Shown in pieces: positions 23,550 to 35,300 of a DNA stretch of 64,000 nt (positions within the stretch are counted from its first letter, which is position 1; each line of letters opens with the position of its first letter). Source of the stretch: Prorocentrum cordatum (Eukaryota > Sar > Dinophyceae > Prorocentrales > Prorocentraceae); assembly GCA_963575745.1 (NCBI GenBank), contig CAUYUJ010018726.1:248001-312000 (forward strand), given 5' to 3'. The notes under the pieces were generated by a model. That model worked only from the letters and a program-made list of their open reading frames with translations, did not search any database and was not told the DNA's origin. A program made the position numbers and the translations under genes.

Positions 23550-24130
23550 CCGACCCCGCCGAAGCGTCTCGCCGCATTCGCGCGGGCGGCGCGGGGGGCG
23601 CGGCGACCTTGGCCGGGGCAGTTGGCGCAAAAATGCGGGGGGCGGTCGCCCGTGGCGACGCGCTCCCCGAGGCCCTCCTCGCAGTCGACGGGGGGCCCAT
23701 CCTAGAAGAGGAGTTCGCCGACAACGCGCTCGCGCGCGCGTCGATCCAGGTTGCGAAACCAGGCCAGCGCGACGACGGCTGGCACGCAGACGGCGGCTGC
23801 CCCTTGCTTCTTGCGTCCGCGGCGCTTGTCGGGGCCCGCGCCGCGCAAGTGCGGATGGGCGGGGGGGCGAGAAGAAGTCGATTTCGCGCAGGAGTCTGCG
23901 CGGGGAACCTGTGCGCGCTGGACCACGACGTGCGCCGCCACGAAGAGTGTTCGTACACTTTCGACCCAGCTGCTGCAACGGCGCAGGGCCACGCTGAAGC
24001 AGCAGCAGCCGACAGCTGGCTGCAAGTCGCCGCCATGATCCGCTCCTGCGCGTTTCGGAATGTGAGGGCACGCAAGATCAATGCCACGCTTGGCCGAGTA
24101 GTTGGCCGAGATCCCAGTGCGTCTCCCTGA
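23550..24130 (+). pseudogene. 2OG-Fe(II)-oxygenase-like domain fragment
   Basis: An open frame (internal Met at 23609, stop at 24130) with a line VAKPGQRDDGWHADGGCPLL. WH-x-D fits the His-x-Asp iron ligands of 2-oxoglutarate/Fe(II) dioxygenases. NLCALDHDVRRHEE supplies a candidate distal His, and MIRSCAFRNVRARKINA a candidate downstream Arg for 2OG. I recall similar lines in dinoflagellate multi-copy proteins, but the family name is an inference from motif order. The enzyme would oxidise an unknown substrate. No start is supported, and the upstream sequence is decayed, so this is probably a fragment. Confidence 0.5.
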
Positions 24131-24319
24131 CCTAATGGCGGCGCTGGCAGTAGCATATCGGGCCGATCTTGTGAATGGTGGTCTCACCGATTAGGCCCAA
24201 TGCGACGCTGGCCTTGCTGGCACAGTATGAACTGCGGATGATTCACAAACGACTCAGGCCCTTTCCACCTGCCTTCCCCCATCCTCCGCCGAAGGTCGGT
24301 GCTCATCCGGCGATCCGGG
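24131..24319. other. Short unassigned spacer
   Basis: Nothing recognised. Confidence 0.5.
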
Positions 24320-24715
24320 ATAATGATGATGATGACGACGATGATGATTGATGACGGTAGTGCGAGGAAGAGGAGGTGATGATGCTGATGATGATGATGA
24401 TGATGTTGATGACGATGGTGATGATGCTGATGCTGATGATGATGATTGAAAGGAATGTGGATATGAATGGGCGACGGAAAGCTTTCGAAAACCGGTCGCG
24501 TCAATTGAGTCGACAAAGCCCGTATTACCGACAGTCAGAAGAGGAAAACGAGGAGGAGGAGGAGGAGGAAGAAGACGAGGAGGAGGAGGAGGAAGAGGAG
24601 GAGGAGGAGGAGGAGGGGGAAGAGGAGGAGGAGGAGGAAGAGGAGGACGACGACGCTGACGAACGCGAGGGAGGAGTAGGAGGAGGAGCCTCCTGCCACG
24701 CCGCCGCCGCCGCCT
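24320..24715. repeat. GAT tract followed by GGA tract
   Basis: GAT/GACG repeats (24320-24450), about 90 bases of normal sequence, then GAGGAG repeats (24540-24690) reading poly-Glu in one frame. Confidence 0.9.
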
Positions 24716-26300
24716 CCCCACCTTTTTCCCAGGATTCAGCATTTATCTGATCGATCCGACGCTATATGGACTCTAGCCAGTTCAATCCGATTAGGTTCCA
24801 GTGTTCCGACGAACCGACGCGGCCAGATGTCGCATGGCGGCCGATCCGATTCGATTCCGCCTCAGTTCCGAAACGGCCCGAACCGACGCGGATTTCGATC
24901 TGATCAGATGTCTTGCTTTGATGTTGACTGGTCATGCCCCACCGAAGACGACGACGAGGAAGGAACAGGAGGATGAGCCTCCCGCCACATCGTCGTTGCC
25001 GCCGCCCCTCCCCCCAGATTTTCGACGTCGTGATTTGTTCACAACGTGTATCGCCAGAGGTCTTGACGCCTTCCGCTGGGACGGGCCTTTCATCCAGCGC
25101 CGTTTTCTCACAGCCCCGAATCCTGTCAATGGCCTCATAGAGTCGAAAATTTCAAAACCACAAGAAATACGATGTCGTGTTTGGTTTTGTTTTCAAAGGA
25201 CACGATGGGGCTGGGATCCCGCAAACATGATCCGCTGAAGATCGGTCCTCAAACCCCTCCTGGGGCCCAACATGGAGAAGGACCTCGATCCTCGGACTTC
25301 GATTTTCCGTCGTGATTCGATCAGGCGCGGGCACTCCGACGATGTGAGCTTTTTCAGTGCGCGGCCGCCGAGGTCCCGACCCCTTCGTTCGGGGTAGTTT
25401 CGCCGCACGAGAGCCATTTTGAATGGTCCTCGGGACCCGATGACCGGCTCCAGAGGCCGAAAACGCCAGGGTAAACAAGCAGCAGTACTTCGGACGTCTC
25501 GGGGGGCGGGGCCTACAACAGCATGCGGAATTTGTTTATCTGGGCCCGAGGACCCGCCGCGCTGCCCACTACTGGGCCGTCCTTGGACGTTCCGCGTGTC
25601 CGTCTGTCTGTTTGGGGGGGCGGGGCCCCCCCGAAGGCGGGACCTGTTCCCGGGCCAGGGCGCCATCCGCGAGGAGGCCGCCTACATCATCGACCGCCTC
25701 TGCGGCGGCGTGGCGGGCCTGCCGATCACTGCGCGCACGACCCTGGAGGCAGGCCTCTCTTCCCCTCCCTGCCGCGGGCGCGGCTGGAGGGCGAGGCGGT
25801 TTGAGGATCGAGGCTCGGGGATCGAGGCTCGAGGTGTTTGGACCTTTCTGGTCTGGCCAGAACGCACCTCGGGACGGGTCCAGGGGGTCGAACATTGCCT
25901 GGATGAGGCGGATAAGGACACAGGAGCTTTCGGGGAGGGTCGGGTGTTTTCGTTGGCTCGTGCAGGCCTTCTCGCCTCAGGATGCTCTCCAGCAGCTGCG
26001 CCTCGCTGAGAGCATTGAAGGGGTGACCGAATCGTTTCCCACATTCCTTTCTCGAACGACCGCCTGAGGCCTGCGTTGTGGCATTTTACGAGCTTCCTCG
26101 TCGCCACAGCTGAATTCGCCTGGGAATTCTTGCCAAACCCACCGGGGGAGAGGTCTCGTGGCCGAAAATCGGCACCCGGCCAAGCAGTCAGAGAGCGCGC
26201 GGTTGAGGGAGAAGGATCTTTCCGCCCCGTGCACGGCCGCGGCCGCGGGCAGTGGCAGCCGCCCAGCGCCAACGTTGAGGGTGCACCAGGAGCACGCGCA
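24716..26300. other. Unassigned region
   Basis: About 1.6 kb. Long frames overlap on both strands, as expected in GC-rich DNA, and none shows a domain I know. A short direct repeat (gaggctcggggatcgaggct) lies near 25808. Confidence 0.45.
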
Positions 26301-26810
26301 CTCGCATGCCAACAACATGGCTAGATCACAGCAGCTTCAGCTTTATCGCCACGTCCCCGTGCACCGATTTCCCATCTGTCAACTTGTTGAGCGCAGCCGC
26401 AGCTTTCCCCGAGGGAGCCTGACACTCGCGGGCGAAGCTCGACGCACTGCGCGATCCCAGCGCGCCACAGGTGAGGCAGACGACGACAGCATCTTACGCA
26501 CCAGCTGCTGCTCGCTTTGCGGCCGCACCCTCACGAGGCGGTGCGGCCGGCGCACGCCGCTGCGATGGGCGGCGTTCAGGTCGAGGGTTGCCGCCAAGAT
26601 ATTGCCCAGGCCGACTTGATTCCATCCAGCGGCACAGCGCACACCACCGCTTGCCCGCGGGCCCGTGCAGCTGGCACTGCAGCGGCGGCGCCACTGGGGC
26701 AGCAGCCACGGCGTGCGGCGCAGTGCGGTTGGCGTTGCCCTTGCGGTGCGTGGTGTCGGCGCCACCCATCGCCGAGCCAACCGAGGAAACTCACACCGCT
26801 ACTCCCTCCA
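26301..26810. other. Unassigned sequence downstream of LINE relic
   Basis: Lies just beyond the RNase H end on the minus strand; no domain recognised. It may be a 3-prime untranslated part. Confidence 0.4.
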
Positions 26811-28440
26811 CTATCCTCTCGCCGTGGAGCAGCTCAGGCCGCTTGCGTGAAGAAGCCTCGCATGGGCCGCCGCCGACTTGGCCGCTTGTTGCGCCAGCTT
26901 GTTGCGCCGCGTGCATTGGGCTTTGAGCCAGTGGATCGCGAGGTCCTCCGCGGTCAAGCCCCCGAACTCGTCGACGAGCCGCGACACCTCCCTCCACAAG
27001 TGCGACCAGGCGTACACGTGCGAACGCGTGCGCTCCCGACAGCCTACCGTGAGGCCCAGGAACACGAGCTTGGAGTTGACCACGGCGGTGATGGGCGGCA
27101 CCGCGTAGCGCAACGTGGCGAGGACCGCGCTCAACTCGCCACCATTGCTTGCCATGAAAGGGCCAGTCATCATGCCCGAGACTCCAGTCAAGAAGACCTC
27201 GCAGTCAGACAGCGGCGCGATGACGGCCGGGCCCACGCTCGTGAACTGGGATTGCTCGCCCTCGAGCGTAGAGCCGTCCAGGAGTAGATCGCCAGATGGC
27301 TGCACGCCGTCGCCGTTGCCGAACCAGCAGACCGCGTCGGACCGTGGTGGCTTCACGAGCCCTTCCTGCGCTGGCCACAGCGCCCGCTCCAGGAGGCAGT
27401 GCACCTCGGGAAGGTCATCAGCACGCTGCCGCGGTAGCCGCAAGCGCTCGGGCAAGCGCAGCACCTCCAGACATCCTGCGCAGTCGCAGTGCCAGTGCAG
27501 CAGCGTGCCAGGCTCTCCGCACAGCAAGCAGTCCTCATCTTGCGCAATCCTTGCGCAATGCTTCCACTGACCATCGGCGACAACCAATGCTAAGTAGCCG
27601 CGTTCTGAGGGCGTGAGCCGCACAACCGTGCCAGCAGCATTATGTGGGCCCTATTGGCCAGCGCCCAGCATCACGCCGGCGCTCTGTGATCTTGAAAGCT
27701 CCTTGGCAGCACCGGGAAGGTTACCGAACCCCCGGGCGGCACTGCAACGTCACCGCCCTCCGCGACCTGCGCTTGCACGTTGTTGCTGTAGACACCCTTG
27801 CGGCTAACGGCGCCTGTGTAAGTCATGCGAACCAGCGGCTCCAGTAAGCCGCGGTCGCGAAGGTGAGCCAGCTCGGTCTTTTTGGCCATTTGCTGCCATT
27901 GCTCAGCCCCGACCGCACGCCGCAGCAGACGCTTGACCAGCCATGGGCTCACCGCGAGCACTTGCAGGAGTTCGCCCCCGTGCGTGCGCCACGTAGCCGC
28001 GTCGATGGCCGTCCAGCCGATCCGATCCGTCGTCATGTGAAACGCAGATAACGGTCCGCGAACCTGAAGCCAGGAGGCGGCACCGCACTGCATCATGCCG
28101 GAGTCGATCACATGCCGCGGCAGACAGCCTTCCAACGGAGCCCGCAACAGCGCCATGACAGGCAACACAGTGGCACGGCACATGGGGCCCACCATTCTGG
28201 ACAGCATGAAGGTGAGAGTCGGAGACCAACCTGCAACGGAAGGCACCATCGCGGAGAAAACGCGCGACCGCTTTTTGTCCAGTTCGCCCGTGGCGCAGCC
28301 CGTGACGCTGAATCCGTAGGACACGCTCGCCTCCAGACTCGAGCGCGCAATCTTCCCAGTCGCAAGCTTGCGGCCGCATCCCACCTTCAGGATGTTGACG
28401 GATGCGGAGCCACACTCACCTGCGCACGATGTGCTTAAGT
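26811..28440 (-). pseudogene. LINE-type pol relic: post-RT region, zinc motif and RNase H
   Basis: Minus strand. The first segment (28440 to about 27671) is the region after reverse transcriptase in dinoflagellate LINEs (MTTDRIGWTAIDAATWRTHG, LVKRLLRRAVGAEQW). After a frame change the second (27623-26811) has a Cys/His motif CLLCGEPGTLLHWHCDCAGC and then an RNase H fold: LLLDGSTLEG (first Asp), SNGGELSAVLATL (Glu), VVNSKLVFLGL (third acidic residue, here Asn instead of the usual Asp) and a final helix with AAKSAAAHARLL. The protein would degrade RNA in hybrids during retrotransposition. The frame change and the Asp-to-Asn change suggest it is dead. The RT core itself is absent upstream. Confidence 0.65.
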
Positions 28441-29430
28441 CAATACCACGGGATGGATGGATCCGCGGTATCGGGCCTGAAGGGGCTTTGGAGGCAACAA
28501 AAGGAAACTCCGATATGGGGTTCGGCGTCGGTCCTGTTTTGGGCAGTTGGAGTCGTCGTGTTTGGGTTGGAGTTGGCGCCAGCTCCAACGCCATTCCTCA
28601 AGTTTTGTTTCTCATGGACCGAAGTATTCTCGCCGCGCCCCGAGAGGGCCGTAGCATTCTCATCACGGGCCGAAGTCTCAGGCGAAGACGACCCCGAGGA
28701 TGCGGTCGCAGATTGCGCGTCCACAGGACGACGAAGGCGACGCTGGAGGGTCCTGACGGGCACGCGGCACGTTCGCCAAGGCCCTCGGCTTCTTCACAGC
28801 CGCGCAGAGGTCCACCCCCTGCAAGAGCCCCTTCAGGCGAAAGGCAGCATCTGCCATTCTGAGCCGCCTCAGATACACTCACCGACCAACATCGAGTCGA
28901 AGGAGGGGTTATATATTACAGGTGGAACGGCCGGACCACGCGCCGACCATTAAGCACATTGCCAGCGCCCGTGCACATCTGGCACCCATGGACGAACCAG
29001 TTAGTTGGTCCTCCCGTTCCTCCCCGCGGGCATGGGCACCCCGCGGAGAGCGCTGGGTCAGGAAACGCGTTGGACTAGGTCCGCAAGAGTAGCTGCCCCG
29101 GTCTTGCTTCGCACTGCTCGCAAGGCACATCGCGCGAACTAGTTCACTTCCGCTCCTCTGCAGAAGACACCACCGCCGCGGGCCCCATCGCCCTGCAACC
29201 GCCCTTCCGCGAGATGGATTCGCCGCCCGACCGTCCGCGGAGTCTGAGCCAGGCGGACGGATGGAGAAAACGAGGTTAGAGGGACCTCCATTCTTCTCAC
29301 CAGACAGCTCACCGCCGAGTCGCGCCGACCTCGCGTGGCTTCGCCACGGCCTTGCCCCGCGGCTCTTGGGGCACTTGCGCGGCGTCGTCTGCGTTTTTGT
29401 TCCCCCCATCGTTATCCTCCTCTTCCGGGC
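28441..29430. other. Unassigned region with an imperfect palindrome
   Basis: No gene recognised. TTGGAGTTGGCGCCAGCTCC plus AA (28567-28588) is a 22-base palindrome with one mismatched pair. Confidence 0.5.
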
Positions 29431-29639
29431 CAGCAGCAGGCGAAGGCGAGATGCAGTTCATGAGGTTGACGAGTCGGCGCGAACACCGCGGCTCGGAACC
29501 CCCGCGGGCCGCGCTGCCCCGACGCTCGAGGGGCGCCGAGTGAACTGCCGGCGCGACGTGCAAACTGGCCGCGAGCAGCGGGGCGCAGCGACGCAGGCTT
29601 CGGAAAGGGGGGCCGACCTGTTCAGGCCCCCGAACGCCC

Positions 29640-30660
29640 GCTCCGAGCCGCTCGGATCGATCGGGCGGCGCCTGGGCGCCAGACACTGTGGACAGGCAGT
29701 CCTGGCCCGGACTAGGCTGCGTCGCGCTCGTTCGCGGGAGCGCCGGGGCGCTCGGATAGGCAGTTTGGGATTGGATCGGGCCACTTCGCGCTCGGATGCA
29801 CAATCTGCGCCGGCGCAAGCTGGAACGCGCGGGCGCGCAATGCGGGCCCAGATCGGGGCGCGTCGCGCTCGCGCGCGCATTCTGCGCGCTGGGGCGCCGG
29901 CGCGCCTGGGCGCGCAATCCGGGCCCAGATCGGGCCACGTCGCGCTCGGGCGCGCAATCTGCGCATCGCGCTCAGACGCTCAGGCCCCCACCCCCGAGCC
30001 AATTGGCAATCTGGGCCCGCGCCGGGCCGCGCCGCGCTAGGGCGCGCGCGCTGCGCCCACGGAAGCGCGGACGCGCAATCTGCCCCCGCGGAGGCGCCAG
30101 AACGCCCGGGCAGGAAATGTGGTTCAGTTCAGGCAGCGCCGCGCTCGGACTCGCAACCTGCGCCCGCGGGGCGCTGGAACGCCTGGGCGCGCAATCCGGG
30201 CCCGCGTCGGGCCGCGTCGCGCTCCGACGCGCCCCCTGCGCCGGCGCGCTCCGCGGCGGGCGCGGCCCGACCGAGCGCCGGCGCCCAGATGCACGCCCCG
30301 CGCCGCTGAGCGAACGGGCGGCGCCCGGGCGCCAGGGATTTGCTTGCGTCGTGCCCCGCGCCTTCCCCAGCGAACGGGCGGCGCCTGGGCGCCGCGGGCC
30401 TGCCTTCATCATGTCCCGCACCTTCCCGATCGAAAGGGGCGGCGCCTGGGCGTCGCGACGCTGCCTGCGCCCGCGCAGTCCGCAGAGGGCGCCGGCCGAC
30501 CGAACGCCGGCACCTGGGCGCGCGCCCCGCGCCTGCGAGGGCGAGCGGGCGGCGCTTGGGCGCCGCGGGGCTGCTCGGCGCAACGCGGGCGCGCCGGCGC
30601 GCCCGCGCAGGCCGCGGCGCAGGCTGCGGAAGGGCGCGCGCTGCAGCCGCGCTGAGCGGA
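29640..30660. repeat. GC-extreme degenerate tandem repeats
   Basis: Units of about 60-70 bases with GGGCGCGCAATC, GGGCCCAGATCGGGC and GCGTCGCGCTCGG (29650-30270) pass into CGAACGGGCGGCGCCTGGGC units (30305-30560). All six frames are almost free of stops because of composition; no frame is a convincing gene. From 29431 to 29639 nothing is recognised. Confidence 0.75.
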
Positions 30661-31358
30661 TGCCCAGCACCTGTCTGACCACGTTGCTGGCGCTCGGGCC
30701 GATCGGCAGCGCGCCATTGCTGTCGACCCGCCCGCGCAATGTTCGAACCCCGACCGTCGTCTTCGAAAGCGTTTAAATCATTATGTCTCCAAGGGGGTCT
30801 CGGGCAATTGCGCTGCGGTTGACGATCAAGCACTTCTCCCCAGCTCCGCGATTGCTGCCAGCAGCGCCGCCAGCCGCAAGTCCTTGTTGCCAGACGCACT
30901 GGGCATTTGAGTGCATAGCGAGCCGCCTCGAGTCATCGGCCCCATCGGAGAAGTGGCCGCCAGGCGGCTTCGAGACCTACTTCCTCGTCTCGCGGGCGCA
31001 GGCTCGAGCGGCATTCAAATGTTCCCAAGGTGTAGCTTGAACGCCGTTGTGCGACGTCGGACTCGAAGCGCTCGCGCTTGAAGACTGACGCGGGGATGCG
31101 TTGGCGTTGATGGATCGCCCCCGTGACTCATCCCTCAACCCCCCAACCCCCCAGCCGGATTTCTTTTCTTCTTTCCGCGGGGGGTCAACCTTCGCGGCGA
31201 CCCGTTAAACCCGGGACCCCTGGCGGCGCATGGATTTCTTTCCTTCTCCCCCGCGCGCGTTGCCGTTGGAACCCCTGAACCCCTCCGACTACCGTGCAAC
31301 TCGTACTTGAGTAAAACTGGTACTATCATGTCCTATATCGGACCACTACACTAAGGGT
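30661..31358. other. Unassigned spacer
   Basis: Contains C-run and T-run sequence (31135-31280) similar in style to 31600-31790, but no gene. Confidence 0.45.
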
Positions 31359-31449
31359 TTCGAATATATTGGGTTTCCAATATAGTGGGTTTCCAATATA
31401 GTGAGTTTCAGATATATTGCGTTTCCAATATACTGGGTTCCCAATATAT
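31359..31449. repeat. GGGTTTCCAATATAGT 17-bp repeat
   Basis: Six copies of a unit reading ttccaatatagtgggt with small changes. CCAATATATTGG within the first units is a palindrome. AT-rich island in GC-rich sequence. Confidence 0.85.
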
Positions 31450-32379
31450 AAGCCCGAACCCGAACCCAAACCTCACCGGCTGTAATTCAGTTGTTCCCGT
31501 ACTAATACAAATCCCTAGTGCAACCGCGATTAAGGTGTTGTTGCATTGCACTTACAGTCTCGGCTCTCACGCTTTTCTTCCTCTGGTTGCGCTTGGGGGG
31601 GTGGGGCCCCTCGCGCGGGCACCCCCGCGGCTGGGAGTTCATTCCTCTTCCGGAATTTGAGGGGGGGGTAACCCTCGTGCTCGAACCCCATCGCCAGGTT
31701 TTTTTTCTTTCCTCCGCGGAAACCGGACCCCCTGGGTTCTTCGGCGCGCCCCATTTTTTTTTCTTTCCGGTTGGGCCTCCATGGGTCTTAGGTTGGAGTC
31801 ACCCGGGTGATGTTGATGGCCCATTCTCGTCTTGATTCGACAGTGCCGTTGTCGCTCAGCTTCCAGTCGGTCACGCGTGTCTGGCGACTCCTGCAGCGCG
31901 TGACTGCGCAAGCCGTTTCTTGTGGGAAGTACGGCGGGGCCGAAACGAAGACCCCGCCGATGCAGTTGTGCGACTGGCGTTGAATCGAGGAGTGCAAGGG
32001 TCATTTCGTTTGTTAGCTCCATCGCTGTGCTGTCGTACAATTCTCGATGCTCAAAACTGGTTGGTCACGTTGCGCGCGGCCCGTGCCTCCGCGACGCGGT
32101 CCGCGTGGATGTGTCGCGGAACTTTCGGGCTCGTCCGAACTGTTACGATCGCCCGCGGCAGCGGGGCGTCGCCGTGATTCGCCCCGCCGTGTCCGCGAGA
32201 GGCCGTCGAGCCAGGTCCGGCGCGCGCGATGCCGATCATCTGCGCCCGCGTCGTCACTGCGCACGCTGAGGGCGCGAAGCTCCTGCCGGGAGGCGGGATT
32301 GGATGCGGCGACCAAGCAGGCGCCCCCAGCTACAAGCATTTCGCGATGATTTGCAAGGGCAAGGGGAAGGGACGTCGAG
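31450..32379. other. Unassigned region upstream of LINE RT
   Basis: No clear gene. Some of 31920-32340 has open frames and may be decayed upstream LINE sequence, but no motif supports it. Confidence 0.4.
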
Positions 32380-33500
32380 GAGAGAAGCCTCCGCGCGCCA
32401 AGGTATGAGCACGACGCGCTGCTGCGTCACTTCTCGGGGCTCCCTGTCCCGCGCGGCTTCAAGAATAGTGGCGGGTCGATGCTACCCAAAGGTGGCGAGC
32501 CTGAGAATCGTGTGGAAGTCTCGCGACGTGCCCGCGCGCTCCGGCCCCTGCTGTTCAGAAACAGCGTAGCAAATCTCGCGGCAGGGCATTGGCGGCCACC
32601 GCGAGCGCAAAGCTCCAGCATCTTACGCCGAAGAAGGAGGTGCGCCCCATCCAGCAGGGATTCAGCCCGAAACGGCAGTTCATCATGCGCGTCGCCAGGC
32701 TGGGCGCTCGAGCCCGCATTGCTTCGGACAAATCATCTCTTGTGGGGGGCCAGCCGTGCTGTGTCAGCCTGGACATGCGGGTAGCCTTCCCGTCGTTGGC
32801 GCGGCGGTGGATGGGGCGCGCGCTGCGCTGCCGCGCCATCATTGGCGGCGTCGTTCGCGCGATCATGGCGCTTTACGAGCACCGCACGGCCTCTTGCAGC
32901 GTGGCCCGCACGCGCGCGCCCATGTTCTGAGGCGCGGGTGGAGTGGCCCAAGGCTGCCCGCTCTCAGGCGCACTCTTGGGATCTGGCGATGAACCCGCTG
33001 CTGCGCCACCTCCGCATCGACCTGGCGGAGACTGGGCGCTGCGACGGAAGGGGGCGCGCGCGGGGCGCTGGAACTCTGCGCGGGCGTCTGACGGCGCCCA
33101 GATACTGCGCCCAGCTTTCGCGGCGGCCGGGGGACTGGCCGCCCCGCGCCTGCAGACGGCCAACGCCGTCCTCGCTCCACTGCGGCGCGCGGTCTCGCCG
33201 GGGACCCGCCTCGCGAGTTCGGGGATTGTTCGTTTCTTGGGGGTTATGGTGGGCCCTGGCGCCGAGAATCTCGACCAAGGAAACGGCTCTGAACGGAAGA
33301 TGTGGAAACGCTCCTGCGCCGCCCCTACTTCCCGTGCCCCTGCCAGTGCGTCGCCTCGGTCGTACTCGACAGGCCCTGTCCGCCCTCTCCTATATCGCCC
33401 AGTTGTTAGACCCGTCTCGACGCCGTGCTTTCCCGAGAGCGCTGGTTACTGCGCGGTGTCCTCCGCCGCCCTCCTGGCTCGTTTGATGGCCCCGCCCTCC
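32380..33500 (+). pseudogene. LINE-type reverse transcriptase relic
   Basis: Plus strand. The opening line GGSMLPKGGEPENR (about 32468) and RALRPLLFRNSVANLAAGHW is the usual start of a dinoflagellate LINE RT. It is followed in another frame (32589-32930) by IQQGFSPKRQF and the motif-A line CVSLDMRVAFPSLARRW (catalytic Asp in LDM). Next come motif B, AQGCPLSGALLG (from about 32945), and motif C at ARASDGAQI, where the usual Ala-Asp-Asp has become Ala-Ser-Asp. FLGVMVGPGAENLD and ALSALSYIAQLLDPSRR follow. At least three frame changes. The element is on the opposite strand from the 26.8-28.4 kb relic and is a separate insertion. Confidence 0.75.
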
Positions 33501-34609
33501 ATTTGCCCTGCGCGCGGCTGCCCGGTTGTCAGCGCGAGCCGCTGTCTCCATGGAGCCGCGCCCATCTCCACTGCGCGGCGACATTCGCAGCTCAGGAATA
33601 GGGCCCTTTGACGGAGCAGCTTCGCAACGACGTAGACATGTTTTCGCGCCGCCGCAGGATGTCCAGAGAAATCGGGCATGCCCAATCTGGAAGGAGCTCT
33701 CAGCGATGGTGCAGCGTTGGGCCGACACTGTTGGCCGAACGCCTTCGCATAAATTCTCGCGTTGGCGCCTCCACGTGGCCTGCCAGGCTGCCGCCCATGG
33801 CTGTGCTACTGCCGTCGCCGCGCATCGCCGGCCCCGGCCGCGAGGCCTCTGCCCCCCCCCCCCCGGGCATGACCTCCTTTTTCCCCGACTCCATGCCTCA
33901 TCTCTTGAGGCGTCGATGCGCGAGATGGTTGGGTGAATCGGCAGCCCCACGAATTTCATTACGAATGCAGGCTTTGTCAGAGCGGAAGGCGACTTCGTTT
34001 ACTTCGCGGCCGGCATGAATATTGGCCCGCTTCAGAATCACAGCGCGTCGGTGAATGACCGCGCTGGGCCAAAGTGGAAAACTCCAGGTCATGTGTTGTC
34101 GGCGGGCCAAAGTGCCGCGACGCTGTTCCTCACTATTTATCTTGTCTTCGTCTCCCCGTTTTTTTCCCTTGCTCGATCCTTTCTCCCGTCGGGTCATCTG
34201 ATTCGTCTTAGGCGTGCGCTCCCGCAGTTGTGTCCCACGCATTTGGAGCGCGAGCGTGTCTATGCATACGCTGTGTCGTGTTTTCACAGCACAATGCGGC
34301 ATGCTGCTTCCCGTCCTCATACTTCCTGCGCATACGTTAACATGTTGTGAGCAGCGCGTGTTTCCATCGGCATGCAGTTGCGACGACGCTCGGCGCTCAG
34401 CCAGTTGCGCCCCTCCTTGCCCACCTTTTTTCGTTTTCCTCGTCCTCCCCCCCTCCTCCTTCTCCTCCTCTTCGTCCTCTTCCCCCCCTCCTTTTGCCTC
34501 CACCATCCATTGTCCGAGTGGAAACTCCGCGCCGTCGTGCTCCTAGGGCGGGCTGGGCGTTTGGCTTGAGACTTCCTCACCATTAATAGCCCCGACGCTT
34601 GATATTTGC
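33501..34609. other. Possible LINE tail, then unassigned sequence
   Basis: The first 450 bases have open plus-strand frames that may belong to the LINE after RT. Beyond 33960 nothing is recognised except a CT-rich stretch at 34430-34500. Confidence 0.4.
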
Positions 34610-35300
34610 AGCAGGTTCACAGATGGAGCGGGGGGTGCTTTTCACACGGTTGCTATCGCATTAACGCCGCGCGCATGCGTTTTGAATAATTGCTTTCGTG
34701 TCACAAATGGAACACACACCGTTTCCAAAATGTGGTAATCGCGTAAGCGCTGCACGCATGAGGAAGGTGGTTCTCAAGATGCGGTTTTCGCCTCAGCGCC
34801 GCGCACATTCGCTTTAAACGCTTGCAGCTGCTTTACGGATAGACGGTTTGTGTTTCAAATTGTGGTTGTTGTTTGAGCACCGCACGCATCCGCTTTACAA
34901 GTTGGCAACAGTTGCGCGGACGGAAGGGGACGGTTTCAATATGTGGTTGTCGCCTCAGCGCCGCGTGCATTCGTCGTACATGTTTGCACTCGTTTCGCGG
35001 AGGGAGAGCCGTTTCTTTTCAACACGTGGCATTTGCTTTAGTTCCGCGCACATTATTTTTAAACGTTCGGAATACTTTCACGGACGTACGGGGGTCATTT
35101 TCAAAATGTGGTTGTCTCGGTTTCTTGGCGTCGAAAGCGCGTAGCGCTGCACGGATACATGTTTTTCAAAACGCAATTGTCGTTTGAGGTTTTTCGGAGT
35201 TCGTGGCCAGACAAGTAAGCTTGTGCCGCAGCTACACGGATGGAGGGTAGTCTTTATTCAACAGGTTGATATTTTTGGACACTTCGCTGATCTGTATGAT
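34610..35300. repeat. Degenerate tandem repeat, about 95-105 bp
   Basis: Six or seven units with TTTCAAAATGTGGTTGTCG, CCTCAGCGCCGCGCGCATTC and a tail GCTTTAAACG then TTTCACGGACG. Less GC-rich than its surroundings. Copies differ at many positions, so it is old. Confidence 0.75.

Noticed and set aside
29261-30776. Frames of 259 and 326 codons on the plus strand and similar on the minus
   Set aside because: Sit on GC-extreme tandem repeats; six frames almost all open.
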